A model generated the notes under the pieces. That model worked only from the letters and a program-made list of their open reading frames with translations, did no database searches and was not told the DNA's origin. This document shows, piece after piece, positions 54,263-62,960 of a stretch of DNA of 64,000 bases. The position numbers and the translations under genes are program-made. The stretch is from an uncultured Alphaproteobacteria bacterium. Its GTDB lineage: Bacteria > Pseudomonadota > Alphaproteobacteria > SP197. The stretch is from NCBI GenBank assembly GCA_958295695.1, contig OY282363.1, positions 3,290,225 to 3,354,224 of the forward strand, given 5' to 3'. The stretch's first letter is position 1, and each line of letters opens with the position of its first letter.

Positions 54263-55381
54263 ATGACGGTTCGGGGTAGCGCGCATCCCCGCTTCGCCGC
54301 CTGCCGGGAGGCGGTCGCGGCCAATCTCGCCGACGGTCACGACCTGGGTTGCGGGCTCGCCGTGGTGGAGCGCGGCGAGGTCGTGGTCGACCTGTGGGGC
54401 GGCTTCGCCGACGCCGCGCGGACGAAGCCATGGCGGGCCGACACCCTGGTCAACATCTGGTCGGCGACCAAGGGCGTGCTGGCGCTGGCCGTCGCCATGG
54501 CGGTCGAGCGCGGCCGGCTGGCCTATGCCGCGCCGGTCGCGGATGTCTGGCCCGAGTTCGCGGCGAACGGCAAGGAGACGATCGCGCTCGACCTCGTCCT
54601 GTCCCACCGGGCCGGTCTCAACGGCCTCGACGCCGGGATGGACCTCGAGGGCGTCTACGACTGGTTCCCCTACGTGGACGCCCTCGCGGCCATGGCCCCG
54701 CTGTGGGAGCCGGGCAGCCGCTGCGTCTATCACGCCCTGTCCTACGGCCACCTCGCGGGGGAGGCGCTGCGCCGGGCCTGCGGCCTCATGCCGGGCCGTT
54801 TCGTCGCCGACGAGATCGCCGGTCCCCTCGGTCTCGACATCCACATCGGCCTGCCCGAGGACCTCGACGGCCGCGCCGCGGAGCTCGTGGCCAGCGACGA
54901 CGCCGGCGACTGGATCGACGAGCTCCACCGGACCGGCTATCCGCACGCGCTGGAGAATCCCGTCGTCACGGCGCTCACGCCGAACGACCGCGCCTGGCGG
55001 GCGGCGGACATCCCCGCCGGCAACGGCCAGGCCACCGCGCTGTCGCTGGCGAGGCTCTACGGCCTGCTGGCGGCCGGCGGCGGCGACCTCGTCTCGCCCG
55101 GCGGGCTCCGGGCCGCCACGGCCGAGCGCTTCGACGGCGTGGACGCCTCCATGTCGACGCCCACCCGCTTCGGCGCCGGCTTCCGGCTGGGCGGTCCGGA
55201 GAGCCGGCTCGGCCCCAACCCGGCGAGCTTCGGCCACACCGGCTGGGGCGGCGCCTTCGCCTTCGCCGACCCCGACGCGGGTCTCGGCGTCGCCTATGCC
55301 ATGAACCGCATGCTGGGCTACGCCGACGACGCGGTCGTCCGCCACGACCGCACGATCGACGCGATCTACGGCGCGTTGTGA
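54263..55381 (+). CDS. Serine beta-lactamase-like hydrolase (EstB/class C-type esterase)
   Basis: 372 residues. Catalytic S-x-x-K in WSATKGVLAL (about residue 69), Tyr in VYHALSYGHLAGE and the HTG motif in FGHTGWGGAF, all as in EstB-type esterases of the class C fold. No signal peptide, so it acts in the cytoplasm on an ester or amide and is unlikely to be a resistance enzyme. Good GGGAGG before the ATG at 54263. First of two plus-strand genes; the amidinohydrolase follows at 63 bases. Confidence 0.92.
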   Translation: MTVRGSAHPRFAACREAVAANLADGHDLGCGLAVVERGEVVVDLWGGFADAARTKPWRADTLVNIWSATKGVLALAVAMAVERGRLAYAAPVADVWPEFAANGKETIALDLVLSHRAGLNGLDAGMDLEGVYDWFPYVDALAAMAPLWEPGSRCVYHALSYGHLAGEALRRACGLMPGRFVADEIAGPLGLDIHIGLPEDLDGRAAELVASDDAGDWIDELHRTGYPHALENPVVTALTPNDRAWRAADIPAGNGQATALSLARLYGLLAAGGGDLVSPGGLRAATAERFDGVDASMSTPTRFGAGFRLGGPESRLGPNPASFGHTGWGGAFAFADPDAGLGVAYAMNRMLGYADDAVVRHDRTIDAIYGAL

Positions 55382-55444
55382 GGCCTTGCCAAAACCCGTC
55401 CCGACGGCGACAAGGGACCGGGCCCCGAACGACGGAACGCACCC

Positions 55445-56437
55445 ATGACCGGCATCTACAACCGGACCATCAAGATGTTCGGCTCCCACCCGGAGCCCGG
55501 CTTCGAGAGCGCCGGCCAGCAGGCCCGCGTCTGGGGGCGGCGGTGGGGCTGCGACAACGACGTCGGCCAGCTCCGGGTCTGCCTGATGCACCGCCCCGGC
55601 GAGGAGATGGCGATCGTCGACCCCGCAAGGCGGATCGAGGAGATCGGCTCCTACGGCGACCTGGACAAGGGCTGGTACTTCCAGTCCGACACGATCCCCG
55701 ACTGGGACGAGTTCCGCGAGCAGCACGACGGGCTGGTCGGGACGCTCCAGGCCGAGGGCGTCGAGGTCGTCTTCCTCGACAGCGTCGCGCCCGACGGCCT
55801 CAAGTCGATATACACGCGGGATTCGTCCTTCGCCGTGAAGGGCGGCGCCATCGTCGGCCGGATGGCCCGCGCCATCCGACGCGGCGAGGAGGCGCATGTC
55901 ACCAGGACGCTCGCCAGGCTCGGCATGCCGATCTTGAGGACGATCCACGGCGCGGGGCTCGCCGAGGGCGGCAGCTTCGCCTGGCTCAACCGCGGGACCG
56001 CGGCGATCGGCCGCTCGATCTGCGTCAACGACGAGGGCTGCGACCAGATCGAGCAGGTGCTCGCCGTCCAGGGCGTCGAGCTCCTCCGCGTCGACATGTC
56101 GGGCTACTCGATCCACATCGACGGCCACCTCACGATGATCGACGTCGACACGGCGATCGTCGATCCCGACGGCCTGCCCTACGCCTTTCTCGAGAAGCTG
56201 AAGGAGCTCGGCATCCGCACGATCGAGATCTCCGAGAGGGACGACCGCTGGATCGTCAACTGCCTGGCGGTCAGCCCCGGCCGCGTCGTCATGCCGCGCG
56301 GTCTCTCCAACAGGACCGCCTCGACGCTGGCGTCGCTCGGCATCGAGGCGATCGAGATCGACTACGACAAGGTCCAGCTCAACGGCGGCGGCATCCACTG
56401 CTCGACCTGCCCGCTGATCCGAGATTCCGTGCACTGA
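55445..56437 (+). CDS. Amidinotransferase/dimethylarginine dimethylaminohydrolase-family protein
   Basis: 330 residues, alpha/beta propeller guanidino-modifying enzyme. Active site: acidic segment IYTRDSSF, LAEGGSFAWLNRGT, His in SIHIDGHLTMID and the nucleophilic Cys in GGGIHCSTCPL near the C-terminus, where hydrolases and transferases of the family have it. It would attack a guanidino carbon and release an amine or ammonia, for example dimethylamine from dimethylarginine. The precise substrate is inferred, not shown. Confidence 0.88.
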   Translation: MTGIYNRTIKMFGSHPEPGFESAGQQARVWGRRWGCDNDVGQLRVCLMHRPGEEMAIVDPARRIEEIGSYGDLDKGWYFQSDTIPDWDEFREQHDGLVGTLQAEGVEVVFLDSVAPDGLKSIYTRDSSFAVKGGAIVGRMARAIRRGEEAHVTRTLARLGMPILRTIHGAGLAEGGSFAWLNRGTAAIGRSICVNDEGCDQIEQVLAVQGVELLRVDMSGYSIHIDGHLTMIDVDTAIVDPDGLPYAFLEKLKELGIRTIEISERDDRWIVNCLAVSPGRVVMPRGLSNRTASTLASLGIEAIEIDYDKVQLNGGGIHCSTCPLIRDSVH

Positions 56438-56464
56438 CCGCCGCGGAGCGGCGGAAAGACCCCC

Positions 56465-57304
56465 TCAGTCCCAGACCCAGACGTCGAGACCGTTGTCGAG
56501 GACGCCGTCGGGCTTGTCCGGGATGCGCGGCGCGCCGATGCGGTGTCCATAGCCCAGGATATCGCCGTGCTTGGCGTAGCCCAGCAGGCGGCGGACGGTC
56601 TTGTCGTAGCGCGCCGCGACCTCCGGCGGCACGGCGAGATACTGGTTCACCTCCTGCCGCAGCCAGCCCAGCGCGTAGGTGTTGACGAGGCCCATGCGCG
56701 GCCCGTCCGAGCGGTTGGCGCCGCCGCCGTGCCACAGGGAGCCCATGTAGAACAGGGCCGATCCCTTGGGCATCTCGGCCCGCGCGGACGACGAGAGGTC
56801 GTGCTCGTCGTAGTCGGCGTGGAGGTGGCTCCCCAGCGCGACACGGGTCGCGCCGTTCTCCTCTGTGAAGTCGTCGAGCGCCCACATCACGCCGATCTGG
56901 AACTCCATACCGGGGATGCGGACCGGATAGATCGTGTCGTCGCGGTGGAGGACCTGATCGTCCTCGCCCGGGAGGATCTCGATCCCCGTGGCGCTGCCGA
57001 TCCTGTAGCCGAGGCAGTGCGGGCGCAGGATGGCGTCGGCCACCTCCAGCACCAGCGGGTGGCCGATCGGCGCCGCGGTGGCCGGCGCGTAGCCCAGCAC
57101 GCTCGATATGCGCAAGGTGCGGTAGCCGTTGAAATCGCTCTCCTGCCGGCGGCCGCGCAGGTCGAACTCGGGCCGCATCTCCACCGCGCAGCGGTCCGCC
57201 GTATCCGCATCGAGAAGGCCGGCGACGACCGCCGCGCCGGCGACGCGTAGGGCGGCCACGACCGGAGCCGCCGGGGTTCCCGCGTCGAAGACGGGCAGGT
57301 CCAT
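56465..57304 (-). CDS. PhyH-type oxygenase, downstream member of tandem pair
   Basis: 279 residues. Iron site H and D in VLHRDDTIYPVRI and distal H in SLWHGGGANRSDG, with Arg in GPRMGLVNTY. It shares long blocks with the next gene (HRDDTIYP, IPGME, MWALDDF, ENGATR, LGWLRQEVN). It starts at the ATG at 57304, five bases after the stop of the upstream PhyH gene, so both come from one transcript. It converges with the amidinohydrolase gene. Confidence 0.9.
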   Translation of the reverse strand: MDLPVFDAGTPAAPVVAALRVAGAAVVAGLLDADTADRCAVEMRPEFDLRGRRQESDFNGYRTLRISSVLGYAPATAAPIGHPLVLEVADAILRPHCLGYRIGSATGIEILPGEDDQVLHRDDTIYPVRIPGMEFQIGVMWALDDFTEENGATRVALGSHLHADYDEHDLSSSARAEMPKGSALFYMGSLWHGGGANRSDGPRMGLVNTYALGWLRQEVNQYLAVPPEVAARYDKTVRRLLGYAKHGDILGYGHRIGAPRIPDKPDGVLDNGLDVWVWD

Positions 57305-57309
57305 CGCCG

Positions 57310-58149
57310 TCACGTTCCGTCCGGTTGCCATTCCCACATCTCGCCGCCCTTCATGTCCGGAGGCGGCACCCTGCCCCGGTCGAGCGGATAGTAGCCCAGG
57401 CTGCCGCCGTAGAGCCCGTAGCCCAGGAGCCTCTGGACGTGTTCGGGCAGTCCGGCGGCGATGTCGCGGGGGACCGAGAGGTAGTGGTTCACCTCCTGGC
57501 GCAGCCAGCCCAGGCAGTAGGTGTCGATCAGTCCCGCGCGCGGCGCGCTCGCCGTGTTGGCGCCGCCGCCGTGGAAGGTCGAACCCAGATAGAACAGGGC
57601 GGAGCCCTTCCGCATGGGCGCCTGGACCACGGCGTCGTCCGGGCCGGGTTCGCGCGGATCCACCCAGAGATGGCTGCCGGGTGCGATCCGGGTGGCGCCG
57701 TTCTCGGTCGAGAAATCGTCGAGCGCCCACATCACGGACGCCTGCAGCTCCATGCCGGGAATGCGCAGCGGGTAGATCGTATCGTCCCGGTGCAGCGCCT
57801 GGTCCGTCTCGCCCGGATGGATCTCGATCGCGGTGCAGCTTCCCACCAGATACTCCTGACAGTGGGGCAGGAGTATCTCGTCCAGCACCGCCATCATGGG
57901 CCGGTGGCCGACGATCCCGGCGGAGGCGGCGGACACGTCGAGCACCGAGTTCACCCGGAGCGTGGTGTAGCCGTTGAAGTCGTTCTCGGTCGACCGGCCG
58001 ACCGCGTCGAAGGGTCCGCGCAGGTCCGCGAGCACCTCGTCGCAGATATCCCCGGCCACGAAGTCCTCCACGATCGCGCCGCCGTCCGCGCGGATCGCGG
58101 CCACGATGTCGGCGGCCGGCGCGTCGGCGGCAAGGCGCTGCAACTCCAT
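57310..58149 (-). CDS. PhyH-type oxygenase, upstream member of tandem pair
   Basis: 279 residues, the same length as its neighbour and clearly a tandem duplicate. Iron site H and D in ALHRDDTIYPLRI; distal H in STFHGGGANTASA. Strong GGAGG before the ATG at 58149. Its upstream region, shared with the divergent flavin oxidoreductase gene, holds two copies of the palindrome CCGTCCTTGACGG. Confidence 0.92.
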   Translation of the reverse strand: MELQRLAADAPAADIVAAIRADGGAIVEDFVAGDICDEVLADLRGPFDAVGRSTENDFNGYTTLRVNSVLDVSAASAGIVGHRPMMAVLDEILLPHCQEYLVGSCTAIEIHPGETDQALHRDDTIYPLRIPGMELQASVMWALDDFSTENGATRIAPGSHLWVDPREPGPDDAVVQAPMRKGSALFYLGSTFHGGGANTASAPRAGLIDTYCLGWLRQEVNHYLSVPRDIAAGLPEHVQRLLGYGLYGGSLGYYPLDRGRVPPPDMKGGEMWEWQPDGT

Positions 58150-58242
58150 TCCGGACCTCCCCGGCGGCGGCGCCATCATCGGACAGACAGGCCGCCGGGT
58201 CCATACCCGCCCGGACCGGACCGCCGGCGATCCGGAGCGTGT

Positions 58243-58255
58243 CCGTCCTTGACGG
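58243..58255. promoter_or_regulatory. Palindrome CCGTCCTTGACGG, copy 1
   Basis: CCGTC-CTT-GACGG, five-base inverted arms around three bases. It lies 94 bases upstream of the PhyH start and embeds TTGACG, a -35-like hexamer. An identical site is at 58361-58373 and another at 62901-62913. Likely operator or promoter element. Confidence 0.6.
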
Positions 58256-58360
58256 GCGCGCGACAGGCCGCGACCGCGGCCCGCCGCTTCGGCGGCGCGC
58301 CCGCTCGAGGCGCGGCCCACGGAGCCGCCCGCCGCGAGCGACGGGGACGCCATGGCGCTT

Positions 58361-58373
58361 CCGTCCTTGACGG
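58361..58373. promoter_or_regulatory. Palindrome CCGTCCTTGACGG, copy 2
   Basis: Identical 13-mer, 42 bases upstream of the start codon of the flavin oxidoreductase gene. Its position, close to the start and overlapping a possible -35 (TTGACG 58366-58371), fits direct control of that gene. Confidence 0.6.
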
Positions 58374-58414
58374 ACACGCCATAGGCTCCCGTATCGCGCG
58401 GCGGAGAGAGCGCC

Positions 58415-60409
58415 ATGCCCGACGATCGTCCGTTCCCGAACCTCTTCTCGCCCGTCACGCTCCGCGGACATCGGCTCGACTGCCGCATCGTGTTCGGCGC
58501 CCACACGCCCAACATGTCGCAAGACGGGCTGCCGGCCGACCGCCACTTCGGCTACTACCGGGAGCGCGCCCGCGGCGGAGCGGCCATGATCGTGTGCGAG
58601 CCCACGCCGCCCCACGACACGGCGATCCTGACCCGCGGCAACCTGCGCCACGACGACAGCGTCATTCCCTACTGGAGGAAGATCACCGACGAATGCCACG
58701 GCCACGGCGCCGTCATGTGCCACCAGATCTACCATGTCGGCGCCCACGGCGACCAGGACAACTCCTGGGCGCCCTACTGGTCGCCCTCGGGCCAGGTGAG
58801 CTACCACGATCCCTGGGGCAGCCACGCCATGACCGAGGCCGAGATCGAGGAGCTGATCCGCGCCTTCGTCGAGCAGGCCGCGCGCGACCGGAAGGGCGGC
58901 TTCGACGGCGTCGACCTCTTCGCCGGCTACTCCTGCCTGATCGACCAGTTCTGGTCGCCGCTGGCGAACAAGCGGGACGACCGCTGGGGCGGGAGCCTCG
59001 AGAACCGCCTGCGCTTCGTGACCAACATCGTGGAGGGCGTCCGCAAGGCCTGCGGCCCCGACTTCATCGTCGGCATGACCGTCTCCGGGGCCGAACCCTA
59101 TCCGGGCGGCCTCGCCATGGCCGACAAGCAGGAGATTTTCGCGCGCCTCGACGAGCGCGGACTCGCGGACTACTTCTCGTGCGGCACCGGCAGCTACCTC
59201 AACCGCTTCTCGAAGATCGTGCCCAGCATGCATTTCGACACGCCGCTGGGTCCGCCCGACGCCGCCGAGATCAAGAGGGTGGTGAAGCACGCGCTGGTGA
59301 CGGCCGAGGCGCGGGTCAAGACGCCGGCGCGCGCCGAGGAGGCGATCGCGGCGGGCCGGTGCGACCTCGTCTCGATCGTGCGCGGCCAGATCGCGGACCC
59401 CCATCTCGCCAACAAGGCGCGCGAGGGCCGGGCGGACGACATCCGGCCCTGCATCTCCTGCAACCAGTTGTGCATCGGCCGGCGCCTGCGAGACTACCAC
59501 ATCTCGTGCCTCGCCAACCCCTCCGTCGGCCGCGAGAGCGACTGGGGCGGCGACGTTCCCGCGCCCGCCGCGACGCCGCGGCGCGTGCTGGTCGTCGGCG
59601 GCGGGCCCGCGGGCCTGGAGACGGCCCGGGTCGCCGCCGAGCGGGGCCACCGCGTGACGCTGGTCGAGAAGACCGGCGAACTGGGCGGCCAGTTCCGGCT
59701 CGCCGCGGGCCAGCCCGAACGCGGCGAGATCGGCGAGCTGCTCACATGGTACGGGACCCAGCTCGAGAAGCTTCAGGTCCGCGTCCGGCTGCGCACGGAG
59801 ATGACGGCCGACGACATCCGCGCCTCGGGCGCCGATGTCGTCGTGCTGGCGACCGGGTCCGAGCCGAGCCGCAACGGCTTCCAGCGCGCCTTCCCGCATG
59901 TCGAGGCGCTGCCCGGGGCCGACGCCGGCAACGTCTGCACGGCGCACGACGTCCTCGACGGCTCGGTGACGCCCGGCGCCAGCGTGCTGCTGCTGGACGA
60001 CATCAACGGCTGGTGGCCGGCCTCGGGCACCGCGCTCCACCTCGCCCGACAGCGCCACACGGTGACGGTCGTGACGGCGTCCGAGAAGCCCGCCGCGCAG
60101 CTCGACCTGTCGGCCACCGGCGACACCACCCGCGAGCGCTTCTGGAAGATGGGCGTCGAGGTGATCTGCGCCCACGCGATCGCGAACTGGGACGGCCGCG
60201 CCGCGACCATCGTGAACCTCTACACCGGCGACACCGAGACGCGGGATTTCGACAGCCTCGTGCTGGCCGCCACCAACACCGTCGACGACCGGCTGACCCG
60301 CGAGCTGGCCGACGATAGCCTCGAGGTCCACAGCATCGGCGACACGGTCGCGGCCCGCACCGCCGCCATGGCCTTCTACGAGGCCCGCGAACTGGCCACG
60401 CGGCTCTGA
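58415..60409 (+). CDS. DgcA/TMADH-like FMN, 4Fe-4S flavin oxidoreductase
   Basis: 664 residues. N-terminal OYE-type barrel (about 1-345): FSPVTLRGHRLDCRIVFGAH, then FWSPLANKRDDRWGGSLENR. A 4Fe-4S site follows with four Cys in CISCNQLCIG and the later YHISC. C-terminal FAD/NAD Rossmann part starts RVLVVGGGPAGLETARVAAE. The Cys that links FMN in trimethylamine dehydrogenase is not present at the HTPNMSQDG position. Family members demethylate dimethylglycine, N-methylproline or trimethylamine. Start ATG at 58415. Confidence 0.9.
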   Translation: MPDDRPFPNLFSPVTLRGHRLDCRIVFGAHTPNMSQDGLPADRHFGYYRERARGGAAMIVCEPTPPHDTAILTRGNLRHDDSVIPYWRKITDECHGHGAVMCHQIYHVGAHGDQDNSWAPYWSPSGQVSYHDPWGSHAMTEAEIEELIRAFVEQAARDRKGGFDGVDLFAGYSCLIDQFWSPLANKRDDRWGGSLENRLRFVTNIVEGVRKACGPDFIVGMTVSGAEPYPGGLAMADKQEIFARLDERGLADYFSCGTGSYLNRFSKIVPSMHFDTPLGPPDAAEIKRVVKHALVTAEARVKTPARAEEAIAAGRCDLVSIVRGQIADPHLANKAREGRADDIRPCISCNQLCIGRRLRDYHISCLANPSVGRESDWGGDVPAPAATPRRVLVVGGGPAGLETARVAAERGHRVTLVEKTGELGGQFRLAAGQPERGEIGELLTWYGTQLEKLQVRVRLRTEMTADDIRASGADVVVLATGSEPSRNGFQRAFPHVEALPGADAGNVCTAHDVLDGSVTPGASVLLLDDINGWWPASGTALHLARQRHTVTVVTASEKPAAQLDLSATGDTTRERFWKMGVEVICAHAIANWDGRAATIVNLYTGDTETRDFDSLVLAATNTVDDRLTRELADDSLEVHSIGDTVAARTAAMAFYEARELATRL

Positions 60410-60468
60410 CGCCGGGGTCCGGTCCGGCCGGCGGCGGGCCGATGCCGCCGCCCGTCCCTCGCGCCGTT

Positions 60469-61116
60469 TCAGTCCCGGCCGGCCGGCGGCGCGGTTCCGG
60501 CCCCGTCGCCGTGCGCCGGCCAGAGCGTGAGGGGTTCGTCGCCGTCCCCGCCGGGACCGTCCGCGGGGCGGCTCGGCTCCGGGGCCGGGCCGGGCGGGAC
60601 GCGGGCGGCCAGCATGGCGAGGGCCTCGGCGATGGCGCCCATCTGCTCGGTCCGCCGGGCTTCGGCGTCCGAGATCGCGGCGATCTGTTCGGCCATGCGG
60701 GCCTGCCGTTCGTCCGAGGTCGCCGGCTCCCGGCCGTCGATGGTCGTCGCGCCCTGCCGTTCGACCGTCTGCATGACGCCGTACATGGCCGCTGCGATCT
60801 GCTCCAGGCGGCCGGTAAGCGCCGCTTCGCTCCGGTCGATCCGGCGCGCCAGTTCGCCCGCGCCGCCGCCGGTCTTCTCCAGATGATCGACGAGCGCGCC
60901 CAGGGCGCCCGCCAGCTCGCCCGTCCGCGCCCGTCCGGCGGGCAGGTTCGCGCCGGAGCCGGCCCGCGTCTCGCCCAAGTCGCGCCGGGCGGCCTCCGGC
61001 AGGGCCTCGCTCAGCCATTCGCCGATCGTCATGCGCCGCTCGTGCGCGGCGCGCAGGGCGAGCTCGCGGGCCTCGCGGTCCACGCCCCTCACCGACCAGG
61101 GTTGCCGGTCGTTCAC
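60469..61116 (-). CDS. PodJ-N-terminal-like coiled-coil protein, short
   Basis: 215 residues from a GTG at 61116. It starts NDRQPWSVRGVDREARELAL and MTIGEWLSEA, the N-terminal motif of alphaproteobacterial PodJ/SEL1-type polarity proteins. A helical region and a Pro/Gly-rich C-terminus follow. Unlike PodJ it has no membrane segment, Sel1 repeats or peptidoglycan-binding domain, so it is a short homologue or a truncated gene. Function unknown. Lies 119 bases downstream of the gamma-glutamyltransferase gene on the same strand. Confidence 0.65.
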   Translation of the reverse strand: MNDRQPWSVRGVDREARELALRAAHERRMTIGEWLSEALPEAARRDLGETRAGSGANLPAGRARTGELAGALGALVDHLEKTGGGAGELARRIDRSEAALTGRLEQIAAAMYGVMQTVERQGATTIDGREPATSDERQARMAEQIAAISDAEARRTEQMGAIAEALAMLAARVPPGPAPEPSRPADGPGGDGDEPLTLWPAHGDGAGTAPPAGRD

Positions 61117-61235
61117 CTCGCCGCCTTCGCCGGACGCCGTGCCATCCGCGCCATGGTGCTGGAAAAGGGCTTCCGGTTCCAGCGGTTCCGGAAAGGCTCG
61201 CGCGGAGCCGGATCCCCGGCGGCGGGGCGAGGCGG

Positions 61236-62825
61236 TCAGTAGCCCAGCGCGATGCCGTCCTTGCGGGGTTCCGTGCCGCCGGCGAGCGCGCCCTTGTCCC
61301 AGTCGATCCAGATGGCCTGGCCGCCGCCGAGGGTCTCGGGCGCGACGGAGACCCCGTGGCCGCGGCGGGCGAGGTCGCGCATGACGTGGCCGGGAACCGA
61401 GGGCTCCACCAGCGCCGCGGCGCCGTCGTGCATGAAGCGCGGCAGGTCGAGCGCCTCCTGGGGCGCCATGCCGTAAAGCAGCATGTTCTGCGCCACGTGG
61501 GTGTGGCCCCAGGGCTGGTAGTCCCCGCCCATCACGCCGAAGGGCATGACGGCCCGGCCGCCCTTCGTGAGCATGGCCGGGATGATGGTGTGCATGGGCC
61601 GCTTGCCGGGCGCGACGCAGTTGCGGTGGCCCGGCTCGACCACGAAGCCGCTGCCCCTGTTCTGCAGGACCACGCCCGACCTCGGCGCCACGCGCGACGA
61701 CCCGAAGGAGAAGAAGGTCGAGTTGATGAAGCTCGCCGCGTTGCGGTCCCGGTCGACGACGCAGAGGTAGACGGTGCTGGGCGACTTGGGCAGGCGCGGC
61801 CCCGGCGTCTCGGCCATGGCGCGGGCGGGATCGATGTCGGCGCGCAGCATGTCGGCATGGGCCGGCGACAGCAGCGTCTCGACCGGGACGTCCGCCATGG
61901 CGGGGTCGGCGACATACGCGGCCCGGTCGCGGAAGGCGAGCCGGCCCGCCTCCAGGGTGAGATGGAGGCGGTCGGCCGAGAGCGGGTCCATCGAGGCGAT
62001 GTCGTAGCCCTTGAGGATATTGACCATGATGAGCGCCACGATCCCCTGCCCGTTGGGCGGGCACTCGTGGATGCGGTGGCCGGCGAGCTCGGTCGCGATC
62101 GGCGCGACATACTCGCCCCCGGCGCGAGCGAAGTCGTCGAGCGTGTGGAGGCCGCCGAGCTCGTTGAGATAGCCCACCATGTCCTCGGCGACCCAGCCCG
62201 CGTAGAAGCCGTCGCGGCCCCGCCGGGCTATCTCGCGCAGGGTCCCCGCCAGGAGCGGCTGGCGGTGCCTCGAGCCCAGCGCGGGCGCCTTGCCGCCGAC
62301 CAGCAGGATGTCGCGGGCGTGCCTGTCCCGGCCCAGGCGCTCCTCGGACGCGACCCAGGCCCGGTGCACCGCGGGATGGACCGTGTAGCCCTCCTCGGCG
62401 TAGGCGATGGCGGGCCGGAGAATCTCCTCCATCGCCATCGTGCCGCGGTCGGCGACGAGCCGGCACCAGGCGTCGACCGCGCCCGGCACGGTGACGGCGT
62501 GCGGGCTTTCGCTCTCCAGCCTGTCGATGCCGTTCTCCAGGAACCACGCCGCCTCGGCCTTCGCCGGAGCGCGGCCCGAGCCGTTGTAGGCCACGATGTC
62601 GGCCGATCCCCTCGGCGCGTAGAGGCAGAAGACGTCGCCGCCCGCGCCGGTCGACATCGGCTCGACGACGGCGAGCGTCGCGGCCGCGGCGACCGCCGCG
62701 TCCATGGCGTTGCCGCCCGCGCGCAGCGTGTCGATCGCGGCGAGGGAAGCGTGAGGGTGAGACGTGCAGGCCATGCCGTGCTCGGCGAAGGCCGTGGAAC
62801 GGGGCGGGAAAGTGCTGTCGCGCAT
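61236..62825 (-). CDS. Gamma-glutamyltransferase family hydrolase
   Basis: 529 residues from the ATG at 62825. N-terminal nucleophile hydrolase. Large-subunit start MACTSHPHASLAAIDTLRAG and NAMDAAVAAAATLAVVEP. The autocleavage Thr lies in KSPSTVYLCVVDRDRNAAS, and the Gly-Gly in MGGDYQPWGH is present. No signal peptide, so this is probably a cytoplasmic Ggt-like enzyme of the YwrD type. It may remove gamma-glutamyl groups from an amine. Shares its upstream region with the Rieske gene and one copy of the 13-mer palindrome. Confidence 0.9.
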   Translation of the reverse strand: MRDSTFPPRSTAFAEHGMACTSHPHASLAAIDTLRAGGNAMDAAVAAAATLAVVEPMSTGAGGDVFCLYAPRGSADIVAYNGSGRAPAKAEAAWFLENGIDRLESESPHAVTVPGAVDAWCRLVADRGTMAMEEILRPAIAYAEEGYTVHPAVHRAWVASEERLGRDRHARDILLVGGKAPALGSRHRQPLLAGTLREIARRGRDGFYAGWVAEDMVGYLNELGGLHTLDDFARAGGEYVAPIATELAGHRIHECPPNGQGIVALIMVNILKGYDIASMDPLSADRLHLTLEAGRLAFRDRAAYVADPAMADVPVETLLSPAHADMLRADIDPARAMAETPGPRLPKSPSTVYLCVVDRDRNAASFINSTFFSFGSSRVAPRSGVVLQNRGSGFVVEPGHRNCVAPGKRPMHTIIPAMLTKGGRAVMPFGVMGGDYQPWGHTHVAQNMLLYGMAPQEALDLPRFMHDGAAALVEPSVPGHVMRDLARRGHGVSVAPETLGGGQAIWIDWDKGALAGGTEPRKDGIALGY

Positions 62826-62900
62826 CGGCTTCTCTCGCGCCGTGGGCCTCGGAAGAACGGGCGGAGCATAGACCGAATCCGTCGCGCGGACACCGGGGGG

Positions 62901-62913
62901 CCGTCCTTGACGG
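62901..62913. promoter_or_regulatory. Palindrome CCGTCCTTGACGG, copy 3
   Basis: The same 13-mer in the 135-base region between two divergent genes: 76 bases from the gamma-glutamyltransferase start and 48 bases from the Rieske oxygenase start. Embeds TTGACG. Confidence 0.6.
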
Positions 62914-62960
62914 AGGGAAAGGACGGGCCTCAAGCTCCGGGACCTTTGGGGGACACGGCC

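Noticed and set aside
56465..61018. Minus-strand frame of about 1500 codons running through the PhyH gene and across the flavin oxidoreductase
   Set aside because: Only its last 279 codons (PhyH) are homologous to anything; the rest is antisense to well-supported plus-strand genes.
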